This document shows positions 5,051-5,092 of a stretch of DNA of 5,092 nucleotides, in pieces (within the stretch, counting starts at the first letter, position 1; each line of letters begins with the position of its first letter). The position numbers and the translations under genes were made by a program. The stretch lies in contig PLZL01000223.1 of the NCBI GenBank assembly GCA_003152145.1, positions 4,842 through 9,933 on the forward strand, in the 5' to 3' direction. The stretch is from Limisphaerales bacterium. Lineage in GTDB: Bacteria > Verrucomicrobiota > Verrucomicrobiae > Limisphaerales > UBA11358. The notes below the pieces were generated by a model. The model was not told the origin of the DNA and made no database searches. It was given only the letters and a program-made list of their open reading frames with translations.

Positions 5051-5092
5051 GTGAAACGCCCATGCGCCTTGAAAAAAAATCGCCCTGCAAGG

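Noticed and set aside
5051..5092. Possible start of another gene (GTG at 5051 or ATG at 5062, both open to the end)
   Set aside because: At most 14 codons are visible, two frames are equally open, and no Shine-Dalgarno sequence or protein motif supports either.
1..5092. Search for CRISPR arrays, tRNAs, insertion sequences, attachment sites and defence genes
   Set aside because: No regularly spaced repeats, cloverleaf, transposase, terminal inverted repeats or defence-related domains were seen; the window is densely filled by envelope genes.

Overview
The window reads as an ordinary chromosomal stretch of a GC-rich, diderm bacterium, most likely a member of the Verrucomicrobiota (Pedosphaera/Limisphaerales-like). 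That placement is an inference. It rests on a Tol-Pal locus (so an outer membrane), a TonB-like protein in the TolA position, mostly Shine-Dalgarno-free starts, and a small lipoprotein matching the exosortase-associated TIGR04073 family, which is common in that phylum. No rRNA or other taxonomic marker is present. All supported genes lie on the + strand, and long ORFs on the other strand are codon-bias shadows.

Region 1 (1-3021) is the distal part of a tol-pal operon: the 3' end of tolR/exbD, a TolA/TonB-type energy transducer, tolB and pal. The first three are joined by 4-bp ATGA overlaps. Pal follows after a 26-nt gap and has the only clear Shine-Dalgarno sequence in the window. The operon closes with a strong intrinsic terminator immediately after pal, with no cpoB/ybgF. 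The products would form the envelope-spanning machine in which a proton-driven inner-membrane motor (TolQ presumably upstream, plus TolR) energises TolA. TolA acts through periplasmic TolB on the peptidoglycan-binding lipoprotein Pal to constrict the outer membrane during division.

Region 2 (3078-4460) is a tatA-tatC pair for twin-arginine export of folded proteins. TatA is conventional. TatC is unusually long (362 aa, against about 250): it has an extra segment of about 65 residues in the first periplasmic loop carrying four Gly-Thr-Asn units, and a hydrophobic C-terminal stretch that could be a seventh membrane helix.

Region 3 (4461-5092) holds one 146-aa lipoprotein of the TIGR04073 type, of unknown function, followed by a second intrinsic terminator and 48 nt in which no gene can be assigned. 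I see no mobile element, CRISPR array, tRNA, rRNA or riboswitch. I do not see a wholly new system. The parts most worth a second look are the modified TatC, the TonB-like linker of the TolA-position protein, and the uncharacterised lipoprotein.
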